A stretch of 64,000 nt of DNA from Kordiimonas aestuarii. Its GTDB lineage: Bacteria > Pseudomonadota > Alphaproteobacteria > Sphingomonadales > Kordiimonadaceae. The stretch is taken from the NCBI RefSeq assembly GCF_025574465.1, contig NZ_JAOBPP010000021.1, forward strand, positions 434,001 to 498,000, given 5' to 3'. Under the pieces are notes generated by a model. The model saw only the letters and a list, made by a program, of their open reading frames with translations, did not search any database and was not told where the DNA came from. The translations under genes and the position numbers were made by a program. Below, one piece after another: positions 9,899-17,714 of the stretch; positions within the stretch are counted from its first letter, which is position 1, and each line of letters begins with the position of its first letter.

Positions 9899-10429
9899 CT
9901 AATTTGTCATCATGTTGGTCGACCAGGTCACGCTGGCTATCCGCCATTCATCGTCAATCCTGAACATGTTCCATACTTCTATGCCATGATTGATGGCCTT
10001 GCCATCCGCCAAAAAGTCATAGTCGAAATATACCAGCGCAAAATTGCCATCCTGCACGATGTTCACATTGAAGAAGCGCTCCTTGTTCGTGGCTTCGCTG
10101 GTGCTGATATAATTTGCAAATATTTCTGCCTGCTTGCTGGGATGGCTTTTCATAAAGCTCGGGTTGTCCTTCCGGACCGTATCAATCACGTCTTGGGTGG
10201 GCGGCGATATAAAGAGGATATCGTCATGCATGAAAAGTGACTGCAACAGGACCGCATCCTTTTCTTCGATGGCCTTGCTGAACTTTTCTATCACAACATT
10301 AATAGCTGACTTATCTTTTGCGTTTTCCGCATATCGACCAATATAGGCTGGACTGTCATCTTTCGCCCAAACATAAGACGGCAGCAAGAACGCCAACAAG
10401 GCGGTGAAAATCAGCGAAAATCGTTTCAT
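9899..10429 (-). CDS. Exported NTF2/SnoaL-like protein
   Basis: The 176-residue product starts at ATG 10429 with an excellent ribosome binding site (GGGAGG) and a Sec signal peptide ending around VWA (residue 22). The mature part has the NTF2-like pattern of a helix with KFSKAIEEKDAVLLQSLF followed by DDILFISPP and late beta-strands FALVYFDYDF and WRIASVTWS. Such cone-shaped folds bind small ligands or act as isomerases, but no catalytic residues can be named. It is the last of three co-directional genes for exported proteins (11875 to 9899). The upstream frame extension to 10585 overlaps the next gene and is not coding. Confidence 0.78.
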   Translation of the reverse strand: MKRFSLIFTALLAFLLPSYVWAKDDSPAYIGRYAENAKDKSAINVVIEKFSKAIEEKDAVLLQSLFMHDDILFISPPTQDVIDTVRKDNPSFMKSHPSKQAEIFANYISTSEATNKERFFNVNIVQDGNFALVYFDYDFLADGKAINHGIEVWNMFRIDDEWRIASVTWSTNMMTN

Positions 10430-10487
10430 GTATCCCTCCCTTGTGATCAGAGAATGAAACCATGAAAACGAGCAAAAACACAACCCG

Positions 10488-11321
10488 TCAGTAGCTAAAG
10501 AGCTCGCACTGCATCTCGCCCAGAACCTTACGGCTTTTCGGCCACTGGTCGTGCACATGTTGCACCAGCATATTGAGGCCGCCATATTCCTTCATCCACT
10601 TTTCTTCCTTAGGCGCAAAGTGCATGGGAACAACGGTGTCGATCTGCCATGCGAAGGCGGCAGCTTGGCTCTGCTCCGCGTTATTCAGGCCGTACCAGAA
10701 GGGCATCAGCATGATGTCCACTTCCGTGTGACGGAGGCCCGCACGGCGCAGGCTTTTCTTGTCCGCCGCGATATCGCCAGTGTGGAAAATGCGCACGCCG
10801 TCAAGGGAGACCCGGTAACCGATATTCTGTGGCCCGCCCTCACCGTGGCTCACGCGGTAAGCTTCAATGGTTACATCGCCGATCTGCTGCGTGATGGGGC
10901 CAGCATCTTCGCTTGGTAGTACCACATTCACGCGGGCAAGATCCTCGGGCCGCGCTTTCCCGGCCTTCAGCATTTCAAACGCCTCAGGCGGCATGATATA
11001 GCGCACGGACTTGTTCTTGCGCAGGTGGCGGAGCGTGCCAACGGGGTCAAAATGGTCATTGTGCATATGGCTCACCAGCGCCACAGTGACCTTATCAAAC
11101 GGCGCTTCGCCGCTGATCATCTTGCCCACGAGCTTCTTGCGCGGCATGGCATAGTCACCGTCAAAGGTGTCCTTCAGCCGCACAGCATCAAAGAGCACCG
11201 CGCTCGAACGCCCCTCGGCCATGAAGCCCGAGTTCGCGATATGGCACAGCTTGATATCCTGCGCGCTTGCCGGCAGGGCTATCAGGCCCAGAAGTGCGCC
11301 GGTAAAGAATCCCCTTATCAC
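10488..11321 (-). CDS. Exported metallo-beta-lactamase-fold hydrolase
   Basis: The 277-residue protein has a signal peptide (GFFTGALLGLIALPASAQ, cleavage near residue 20). The metallo-beta-lactamase motif HMHNDH near residue 85 matches HxHxDH. Further metal ligands follow in RVSHGEG, FHTGDIA and PMHFAP. The order and spacing resemble the UlaG/YtnP-like branch of MBL hydrolases rather than true beta-lactamases, so lactone, phosphodiester or similar substrates are as likely as drugs. It lies 58 bp upstream of the NTF2-like gene and 32 bp downstream of the IalB-like gene, all on the minus strand, suggesting a small operon of exported proteins. Confidence 0.85.
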   Translation of the reverse strand: MIRGFFTGALLGLIALPASAQDIKLCHIANSGFMAEGRSSAVLFDAVRLKDTFDGDYAMPRKKLVGKMISGEAPFDKVTVALVSHMHNDHFDPVGTLRHLRKNKSVRYIMPPEAFEMLKAGKARPEDLARVNVVLPSEDAGPITQQIGDVTIEAYRVSHGEGGPQNIGYRVSLDGVRIFHTGDIAADKKSLRRAGLRHTEVDIMLMPFWYGLNNAEQSQAAAFAWQIDTVVPMHFAPKEEKWMKEYGGLNMLVQHVHDQWPKSRKVLGEMQCELFSY

Positions 11322-11353
11322 ATCTACCCCCCGATTGCTTCCTCAGTTGCTGG

Positions 11354-11875
11354 TCAATTGCATGCCTTGGTGATGGCGTTATAAGCGGCGGTGAAGCCCG
11401 ACAGCGAATAGGTGTCCGTTGTGTCAGTGCCACGCTGGCTGGTGGCTTTCACCACAAGGTTGGCACCGGCCTTCATGGCGGCAACAGCGGCAGCGTCGTC
11501 CTTCGGGTCATAGGCCCAGGCGCCCGAACCTTCGGTGAAGAAACGGAAGCTGTGGCGACCATCAACCGAAATGCTGGCTTCGCTGCCACGTCGGATGGGA
11601 TATCCCACCACCGCGTTTACCTCACCTCTGACTCCAAACTTGGGCCGGTGGGTGACGGTCATGTAAATCTGGCCACGGGTGGCGTTTTTTTTGCTCGCCG
11701 TACTGCGTTTTGGGCTTGAAATGATGTAGCAGGTCTTGTTGCCGTTTGAGGTGCCTGCCATGGCATCCCAGTCGCGGTAACTGCCGAGCAAGCGCGGTTT
11801 GCCTTGTGCCTCGGCACCTGCGCAGATGGCCAGAGCGCCTATAAACATGCCTAGAACCAGAAGTGAAAGTCGCAT
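11354..11875 (-). CDS. IalB-like (invasion-associated locus B) exported protein
   Basis: This 173-residue protein begins at ATG 11875, chosen over 11893 because GAGGGACGT directly precedes it, and has a clear signal peptide (LSLLVLGMFIGALAICAGAEA). The mature part fits the IalB family common in Alphaproteobacteria: a Y-x-D-W-x-x-M opening, a KTCYIISSPK strand, paired beta segments and a closing SLSGFTAAYNAITKAC. Family members are periplasmic and were named for Bartonella invasion, but free-living bacteria carry many, so a virulence role is not implied. Two cysteines, one early and one penultimate, could form a disulfide. Confidence 0.82.
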   Translation of the reverse strand: MRLSLLVLGMFIGALAICAGAEAQGKPRLLGSYRDWDAMAGTSNGNKTCYIISSPKRSTASKKNATRGQIYMTVTHRPKFGVRGEVNAVVGYPIRRGSEASISVDGRHSFRFFTEGSGAWAYDPKDDAAAVAAMKAGANLVVKATSQRGTDTTDTYSLSGFTAAYNAITKACN

Positions 11876-11941
11876 ACGTCCCTCTTTTACCATGTCATCC
11901 CACGGGGTTTCCCCGCCCGCCAGCCCTGAAGGCTCGCGGCA

Positions 11942-12511
11942 TTATTCCTTCGCTTCCCGCCTCGCGCGGCGCTCAAGGCGGCTGAAACGGCCACCATGCA
12001 CGTGGGGGTCCCGTTCAATCGGGTCCTGTCCCACCATCACCGGGCGGGCGGCAAATCCACCCAGAAGCCGCAAGCGGTCATACATGACTATAGCACCGGC
12101 TGTCGCTACGTTAAGGCTGAACTTTGTCGGGATTTTGATTATGTGATCACAGCGTGCCGCCATCTCGGCCGACAGGCTCTTGCGTTCAGACCCCAGAACA
12201 TAGACCGCCCGGGTCGGGTGGCGAAAGCTTGGCAGGTCTACCGCGTCATCGGTGATCTCGATTCCCACAAGCTGGCAGCCCTGCGGCACGTCCACGGCGT
12301 CAGCACTCGCATAGGCATAAAACGGGATCTGGGTGTGGGTTTTGCTGGTGTCGGCAAAGTCAGCCGTCACCGCCGCGCCGGAGTGCTGCACCACGGCGGG
12401 TTTCACCGCAAAGGCGAAGCTGGCGCCAAAAGCGTGGGCCGTGCGGATGAGGTTGCCCATATTGCCTTCCTTGGACACCCCGTCGATCCCGATCCCAAAA
12501 TAGCCGCGCAT
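11942..12511 (-). CDS. SpoU/TrmH-family RNA 2'-O-methyltransferase
   Basis: The 189-residue protein is a minimal SPOUT methyltransferase. Motif 1 is NMGNLIRTAHAFGA near residue 17. Motif 2 is YVLGSERKSLSAEM (about 105-118), and motif 3 is KIPTKFSLNVATAGAIVMYD, with the conserved N-x-A-x-A-G SAM knot. It lacks the N-terminal RNA-binding extension of RlmB. The target (tRNA or rRNA) cannot be decided by sequence alone. The tail is rich in Arg and Glu. It lies 6 bp after the MFS gene on the same strand, so both are likely co-transcribed. Confidence 0.9.
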   Translation of the reverse strand: MRGYFGIGIDGVSKEGNMGNLIRTAHAFGASFAFAVKPAVVQHSGAAVTADFADTSKTHTQIPFYAYASADAVDVPQGCQLVGIEITDDAVDLPSFRHPTRAVYVLGSERKSLSAEMAARCDHIIKIPTKFSLNVATAGAIVMYDRLRLLGGFAARPVMVGQDPIERDPHVHGGRFSRLERRARREAKE

Positions 12512-12517
12512 GCGCTG

Positions 12518-13885
12518 TTATAACCCTTCCTGCTGCTGGCTCACATCCTGTTCGCCCGCCTTAACCTCTTCCGGTTTTGCTTTAGCATAAGGATGCGCCG
12601 CTGCCAAAAGACACGATGCCACAAGGATGACGGACGCGATCATGAGCGACAGTTCAAGGTTCCACTCAAAGGCGAAGCCCGCGATGATACTGGCAATGGG
12701 CAGCAGCCCCACAGCCATGAACATTAATATGCCCATCACCCGGCCCAACAGTTTCTCCGGCGTGGCTTTCTGCAGGTAGGTGGTGAAATGCACCCAGATA
12801 TAACTGTCACCACAGCCCGCAATGAAAAACACCAGCATCGCCCACCAGTACGGCGGGTAGAGCACGATCAGGCCAATAGTCGCGCCTGAGAAGGTGAAAA
12901 TAAGGAACATAACCCGCACCACATTCTCATCACGCGGCCATTTGAACATGCCGCCCGCCATGGCACCCAAAAGCGCACCGGTGCCATACGCAGCAATCTC
13001 AAGCCCGTACACATAGGCGCCTTCTTCAAAGCGCGCATCCGCCAGCGCTGGCAGGCCGATAAAAATGGGCGCCTGGAAAAATGTCTCAAGAATGGCGATG
13101 CCAATAAAGCCAAGCCGCACCGTGGGATTTGACCATACCCAGTGGATACCCTGCCAGATCGCCGATGCCATCGACTGGCCTGCCTCCTCATCATCTTTTT
13201 CATAGCCGCGCGCCCGCACGAACAAAAGGGTAAGGAAAGAGAACGCGAAGGTCAGCCCGTCGACAAAAAAGGCGCGCGCAAGGCCAACACGGTCCTCGCC
13301 GTAGCTGCCGCCTGCCTCCGCCGGGGCGTGGCTCATGGTGGTGGCCTCGCCCGCGATCACAACACCCGCGATCACGGGGCCGATGATCACCCCAAGCCAC
13401 ATGGTCGTCTGCACCAGCGAGTTACCCGCCTGCAAGTCGTCCTTTTCCACGAGGCTGGGCACCATCGACGTGGTGGCCGGGTAAAAGAAGGCGTCGGCAA
13501 GGCCAAAAGCGATCGCGATAGCAAAAACAAGCTCGATAGTGACCGAATCCACATAGAGAAGATACGAGAGCACCATCACAAATATGAGGCGTAGGATATT
13601 GGTCCACAGCATCACGCTGCGCGGGTTTGTGCGGTCCACCAGCGCTCCGCCCCACAGCATAAGCACGGCACGCGGCAAGCCCTGCGCCGCAAAGACAAGA
13701 CCCATCAGAAGCTCGCTTCCCGTCAGTTGCAGTACAAGCCACGGGAAGGCAAGCATGGTCACATGGTCGCCGATAACAGACACAAACTGGCCAAGCCAAT
13801 AGAAGAGAAAGTTGCGATCTTTCAAAAGCTGCAGCATAACAGGGTCCGATATTTCAATGTCCGGCGAGGGTCGCCATCTAGCCAC
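12518..13885 (-). CDS. MFS transporter (EntS/MFS_3-like)
   Basis: This 455-residue protein has about twelve hydrophobic segments. The N-terminal half contains FYWLGQFVSVIGD and a loop GGALVDRTNPR that corresponds to the MFS loop 2-3 signature (G-x-x-x-D-R-x-x-x-R). A long, charged periplasmic/cytoplasmic insert lies near residues 180-230. The arrangement resembles the MFS_3 group that includes siderophore and macrolide exporters. The substrate is unknown. The first ATG (13885) and an internal ATG (13837, MLQLLKDRN) are both possible; neither has a strong ribosome binding site, and the internal one would match the usual family N-terminus better. Confidence 0.85.
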   Translation of the reverse strand: MARWRPSPDIEISDPVMLQLLKDRNFLFYWLGQFVSVIGDHVTMLAFPWLVLQLTGSELLMGLVFAAQGLPRAVLMLWGGALVDRTNPRSVMLWTNILRLIFVMVLSYLLYVDSVTIELVFAIAIAFGLADAFFYPATTSMVPSLVEKDDLQAGNSLVQTTMWLGVIIGPVIAGVVIAGEATTMSHAPAEAGGSYGEDRVGLARAFFVDGLTFAFSFLTLLFVRARGYEKDDEEAGQSMASAIWQGIHWVWSNPTVRLGFIGIAILETFFQAPIFIGLPALADARFEEGAYVYGLEIAAYGTGALLGAMAGGMFKWPRDENVVRVMFLIFTFSGATIGLIVLYPPYWWAMLVFFIAGCGDSYIWVHFTTYLQKATPEKLLGRVMGILMFMAVGLLPIASIIAGFAFEWNLELSLMIASVILVASCLLAAAHPYAKAKPEEVKAGEQDVSQQQEGL

Positions 13886-13950
13886 GGCAAGCCTTATGCG
13901 GCAAGCTCAGATACGCGGGAAAACCCGCTAGTAAAGGTTTTGTGATCACT

Positions 13951-14529
13951 ATGGCTGATAAAAAAGCAACATCTCCCTGGGTACGCCTCGGCATCGACTT
14001 TGGCCCGCTGGTTGTCTTCTTCATCAGCTTCAAGTTTGGCGATATGTTTATCGCCACCGGGGCCTTCATGGCGGCCAGCGTGGTGGCGATGGTCGCCTCC
14101 CGCGTGCTAACCGGCCATATCGCGCCGATGTTGAAGGTCACTTTTGTCATCGTTATGGTCATGGGTGGGCTGACATTATACCTGCAGGACGAAACCTTTG
14201 TGAAAATGAAACTGACGGTGATCAACAGCCTGTTTGCCGTCATCCTGCTTGGCGGGCTTCTGACCGGGCGACTTTATATAAAAATGGTCATGGAGCTGGC
14301 GTTTGAGATGGACGACGAAGGCTGGCGCAAGTTCACCCGCAATTATGTGGCCTTCCTCGTCATTATGGCCGTGTTGAACGAGCTGATCTGGCGCACGCAG
14401 TCAGACGACTTCTGGGTCAATTTCAAGACCTTTGGCTATATGGGCGCGACCTTTGTTTTCATCATGGCGCAAATGCCCATGCTGATGAAATATATGCCTG
14501 ACGAGGACGGTGATGGCGGCAAGGCTTAG
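13951..14529 (+). CDS. yciB: YciB / intracellular septation protein A family membrane protein
   Basis: The 192-residue, five-helix inner-membrane protein has the family opening DFGPLVVFFISFKFGDMFIATGAFM and the closing LNELIWRTQSDDFWVNFKTFG segment with the conserved N-E-x-x-W-R. YciB proteins associate with the divisome/elongasome and affect envelope synthesis; the molecular activity is unclear. ATG 13951 is preferred, but an in-frame GTG at 13942 is equally possible because an AAAGG motif (13933-13937) lies between the two optimal distances. It overlaps the convergent Nudix gene by 4 bp and diverges from the MFS gene. Confidence 0.92.
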   Translation: MADKKATSPWVRLGIDFGPLVVFFISFKFGDMFIATGAFMAASVVAMVASRVLTGHIAPMLKVTFVIVMVMGGLTLYLQDETFVKMKLTVINSLFAVILLGGLLTGRLYIKMVMELAFEMDDEGWRKFTRNYVAFLVIMAVLNELIWRTQSDDFWVNFKTFGYMGATFVFIMAQMPMLMKYMPDEDGDGGKA

Positions 14530-15074
14530 GCCTTGATCCTGCCCGATGACCCCACCGGGTTGGTAAACGGCGCGAAGCCTGTCTTCCCGCGCACTTCACG
14601 GTGATGGTTCAATACCCAGTGCACACTGGGGAAGGCCAGCTCATCCCACGGGATGTCTTGCCAGTCAAACAGCGCCACCTCAAGGCTTTCGGTACCGGGG
14701 CCAAAGTCCGGCGCCTTAAGGGTTGCGCGGTACATCAAATGCACCTGGCTGATGTGTTTGACGGCATACACAGCCAGAAGGTCGGTGATCTCGATCTCCG
14801 CCAGGGCTTCCTCGTAAACTTCCCGCGCCGCACCTTCGTGGGGTGCTTCCCCGTTTTCAAGGTACCCCGCCGGGATGGTCCAGCGGCCTTTTTGTGGGAA
14901 AATCGCCCGGCGGCACAGCAATATCCTGCCCGCATGTTCCACCACGGCACCGGCGATGATGCGCGGGTTTTCATAGTGGATGAAGCCACAGTCTGTGCAG
15001 ACAAGCCGTTCCCGCTCATCCCCCTCGGGGATGCGCTTTTCAAAACTGTCGGGAATGCCGATACCCTTTGCCAT
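14526..15074 (-). CDS. Nudix hydrolase with N-terminal Cys-pair (NADH pyrophosphatase-like)
   Basis: The 182-residue protein starts with a CTDCG knuckle near residue 26, reminiscent of the zinc ribbon of NudC-type enzymes, but only one Cys pair is present. The Nudix helix is GYLENGE...REVYEEALAEI (about residues 68-92). The catalytic REVYEE is intact, while the usual Gly of the REUXEEXGU pattern is Leu. Such enzymes cleave nucleoside diphosphates linked to another group. The ending APFTNPVGSSGRIKA is not diagnostic. The gene is convergent with yciB, sharing 4 bp. Confidence 0.88.
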   Translation of the reverse strand: MAKGIGIPDSFEKRIPEGDERERLVCTDCGFIHYENPRIIAGAVVEHAGRILLCRRAIFPQKGRWTIPAGYLENGEAPHEGAAREVYEEALAEIEITDLLAVYAVKHISQVHLMYRATLKAPDFGPGTESLEVALFDWQDIPWDELAFPSVHWVLNHHREVRGKTGFAPFTNPVGSSGRIKA

Positions 15075-15141
15075 GGCTTATAAGATAAGCCATGCGCGCC
15101 AGCCGTCCAGCCACAATATGCCGGTCAAAAAAAGGAAAGGC

Positions 15142-15501
15142 TTAAACGCGAATGTCGACAATCTGGCCAAGAGGCACATTGCGCTGCGTACTGCCCTGCT
15201 GCGAGATGCGGCCAACGGGTGCTTCGCGGTTATTGGCGTTCAATTGGCTGACTTTCTCTTCTGCCACCTGAAGTTCGCGCGAGGACGACAGCTCGTTCGA
15301 GCGCTTGGCGCGCTGCGCGGGGGCCTGCCTGTTGGCTTCCGACTGCTCGCGCGTTTGCTGCGCCTGCTGGTTCAACTGGTCGCGGATAAGATCCGTCGCA
15401 CGCGGGGTCAGGTCCACGCCCGAGCGTTTGCCAGTGTTGGATTGCAGTTGCGCTTGCAGCTGGCTGCGCAAACCGGATGCATTTGAATTGATTTCAACCA
15501 T
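15142..15501 (-). CDS. Small Gln-rich hypothetical protein
   Basis: A 119-residue hydrophilic protein with no signal peptide or membrane segment. It is rich in Gln, Arg, Asn and Ser, with heptad-like stretches (about 40-90) suggesting helix or coiled coil. The ends are more conserved-looking: MVEINSNASG at the start and VPLGQIVDIRV at the end; the C-terminal P-x-G-x-x-V-D-I-x-V pattern recalls short alphaproteobacterial proteins of unknown role. The ribosome binding site is weak. It is monocistronic, 68 bp beyond the Nudix start and 134 bp beyond the ccmI stop. It is retained as a gene because codon use is consistent and no other frame is coding here. Confidence 0.6.
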   Translation of the reverse strand: MVEINSNASGLRSQLQAQLQSNTGKRSGVDLTPRATDLIRDQLNQQAQQTREQSEANRQAPAQRAKRSNELSSSRELQVAEEKVSQLNANNREAPVGRISQQGSTQRNVPLGQIVDIRV

Positions 15502-15634
15502 CGTTCAGATCACTACACAAAAATACTGACAACGAATTCGGGCAATTTTATGCGCTGGATACGGCCACAAAGTTCTTCGGACCAGACGAGCAGGCTCGTG
15601 ATGACGATGCTAACCGCTAATTGTCACCAGAGTG

Positions 15635-16726
15635 TTAAAGATCGGGATTTGCCTTGAGATTGTCAAGCAACGCCTTCAGTGGCGCGGATTTGCTGACATC
15701 CATCAGGCTAATACCACGTTCAAGCGCGGCAATCGCGGCGTCCCGATTCCCCAGTGACAGCTGCGAGCGCGCCAGCATCATCCAGCCCTCAGGGTCATCC
15801 GGGTTGTCTTCAAGGCGGCCAGCCAGCCGCGCGATCATGCTGTCGATAAAGGCAGCCCGGTCCTCGTCGCTCATGGCCGCTACCGCCGCCATCTGGTCGT
15901 CGCTCAGCTCGGGCGATTTGACACCAAGACCCGCCAGCTTTTGCCTCACGGCCCCCATCCATGGGGCGTTGGGGGCGGAACGGTCGGCAAGCGTCGTCCA
16001 TGTCACGCGGGCTTTATCCGCATCGCCCATCTGTTCATAGGCGAGGCCCAGATAATATTGCGCCGCCGGATGGTTGGGGTTTTCGTTCAGGACCCGCGCC
16101 AGCACAAGGCGGGCCGCGGGTGTGATGCGCCCCCCGGCCATTGCCAGCATGGCTTCAAACTGATGCACCCGCCATTTGATCTCGTTGGGCTGAAGCTCGG
16201 CAAGCCGGTCAAAGGCATTGGCCGCTGTGGAATAATCCCGGATAGCCCGCGCGGATTTTGCCAGCACATCCCAGCCTTGGGCATCGTCCGGGTTTTCCGC
16301 CAGATGCTTACGGATCGACGTCAGCGCGTCCTCATAGGTTGGGCCGCCTTCTTCAATCTGCGCATGGCGGCCTTCGGCAACAACACCGGGTTTCGCCGGC
16401 AGGCCCGGCCGACCGGCAACCGCATAAAACGCCACCGGAATAACCACCAGCACGATGCCAAGCGGCACCAGTGCCGTCACACTTCCGCGTGTGAGCGTCA
16501 CTTTAGGCTTTGTATGCGCGGCCCTGAGGATGCGGCGCTCGATCTCAACCCTCGCGGCTTTGGCGGAGGTTTCGTCAATCGCACCGCGGCTCAGGTCTGC
16601 ATCAAGCTCCCTCAGCTGGGCCTTGTGATGGGCAACGGGGTCAAGCCCCTGCGCCGTGCGGCCCTCGCCCCGGAACAGGATCAAAGTTGCCGTTACCAGC
16701 AACAGAACAAGGAAAAACCAGATCAT
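15635..16726 (-). CDS. ccmI: Cytochrome c maturation protein CcmI (apocytochrome chaperone)
   Basis: CcmI holds apocytochrome c and presents it to the haem ligation complex. The 363-residue protein has an N-terminal membrane helix (MIWFFLVLLLVTATLILF), a cytoplasmic coiled segment with the family motif YR-like QLRELDADLSRGAI (about 37-50), a second helix (about 88-110) and a periplasmic TPR domain from about 135 onward with repeated W-x-x-L-A-x-x and Y-Y-L-G-L-A-Y-E-Q-M-G-D segments. Its ATG overlaps the ccmH stop codon (ATGA), so it is translationally coupled and is the last gene of the ccm operon. Confidence 0.94.
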   Translation of the reverse strand: MIWFFLVLLLVTATLILFRGEGRTAQGLDPVAHHKAQLRELDADLSRGAIDETSAKAARVEIERRILRAAHTKPKVTLTRGSVTALVPLGIVLVVIPVAFYAVAGRPGLPAKPGVVAEGRHAQIEEGGPTYEDALTSIRKHLAENPDDAQGWDVLAKSARAIRDYSTAANAFDRLAELQPNEIKWRVHQFEAMLAMAGGRITPAARLVLARVLNENPNHPAAQYYLGLAYEQMGDADKARVTWTTLADRSAPNAPWMGAVRQKLAGLGVKSPELSDDQMAAVAAMSDEDRAAFIDSMIARLAGRLEDNPDDPEGWMMLARSQLSLGNRDAAIAALERGISLMDVSKSAPLKALLDNLKANPDL

Positions 16727-17184
16727 TCCCGGGCCTCCTCATCCGCCATGATGCGCCTGAGTTCTGCCTCTTCTTCAGCGCTCAGGGGAGGCGGCGGGCC
16801 AGCCTTTCGGCGGCGGGCAACAGCAATCACCACCAAGGCAAGAAACAGGAACGGCGAAGCCCACAAGAGGTAAGTTTGCGGCTTCACCGGCGGCTCCAGC
16901 AGCACCCAGTCACCATAGCGGTCCACCAGATAGGCACGCACGTTATCCGGGCTGTCGCCCATGGCGATACGTTCGCGCACAATCTGGCGCAGGTCACGGG
17001 CGAGGTCCGCGTTCGAATCCTCGATCGACTGGTTCTGGCACACAAGACAGCGGATATCTTTCATCAGCTCCCGCGCCATCGCCTCTTTCGCCGGGTCGTC
17101 AAGCGGCTTTTCATCCACTGCCACGGCAAAGGCCGCGCCAGCCAGCATCATCATGGCGATTAGTATCGCGATAAACCGGCTCAT
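16723..17184 (-). CDS. ccmH: Cytochrome c maturation protein CcmH/CcmL
   Basis: CcmH is a membrane-anchored thiol reductant for the CxxCH haem site of apocytochrome c. The 153-residue protein has a signal peptide, the redox motif RCLVCQNQSIEDSNADLA (Cys pair at about residues 42 and 45), a DRYGDWVLLEPP segment and a C-terminal membrane helix followed by an acidic tail. The length fits the short CcmH form, with the TPR part encoded separately as ccmI. It overlaps ccmG and ccmI by 4 bp each. Confidence 0.95.
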   Translation of the reverse strand: MSRFIAILIAMMMLAGAAFAVAVDEKPLDDPAKEAMARELMKDIRCLVCQNQSIEDSNADLARDLRQIVRERIAMGDSPDNVRAYLVDRYGDWVLLEPPVKPQTYLLWASPFLFLALVVIAVARRRKAGPPPPLSAEEEAELRRIMADEEARE

Positions 17185-17711
17185 TGTGCGGCCTCAAATG
17201 CTGGCAGGACCTTGGCTTCAAGGCCATCGCCCACAATCGGGCCCCAGTGCCGGTAGGTGATGTTGCCGTCGCCATCAATAACAAAGGTTTCCGGCACGCC
17301 GGTCACACCAAAGTCAATGGCGAGGCGACCGTCACGGTCAACCGCCGTGCGCTGGTAGGGGTTGCCAAGCTCATCAAGAAAACCGAGCGCCGCTGAAGGT
17401 TCGTCCTTATAGGCAACACCCACGATGGTCGCACCATGTTCGTTCGCGAGCTGCATCAGCTTTTCATGCTCGGCGCGGCAAGGCACACACCAACTGGCAA
17501 AAAAGTTCACCAGCACAGGCTGGCCGGACTTGAAGAACTCATCGGTGATCGCCGCTTCCCGGCGCAAGAGGCCCGGCAAGGTAAATTCGGGCACCGGTTT
17601 GCCGATCATCACGCTTTTGATCTCATTGGGATTACGGTCTTCCAGCGTCATCATGCGCAGGAAAACCGCAAACAGGGCAAGGACGATAACCAGCGGCAGG
17701 AATCGTTGCAT
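17181..17711 (-). CDS. ccmG: Thiol:disulfide interchange protein CcmG/DsbE
   Basis: The 176-residue thioredoxin-fold protein delivers reducing power to CcmH and apocytochrome c in the periplasm. It has an N-terminal membrane anchor (LPLVIVLALFAVFLRM), the family strand KPVPEFTLPGL, and the active site FFASWCVPCRAEH near residue 71. The cis-Pro loop is GVPETFVIDGDG. It starts 3 bp after the ccmF stop and overlaps ccmH by 4 bp. All expected residues are present. Confidence 0.95.
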   Translation of the reverse strand: MQRFLPLVIVLALFAVFLRMMTLEDRNPNEIKSVMIGKPVPEFTLPGLLRREAAITDEFFKSGQPVLVNFFASWCVPCRAEHEKLMQLANEHGATIVGVAYKDEPSAALGFLDELGNPYQRTAVDRDGRLAIDFGVTGVPETFVIDGDGNITYRHWGPIVGDGLEAKVLPAFEAAQ

Positions 17712-17714
17712 GAA

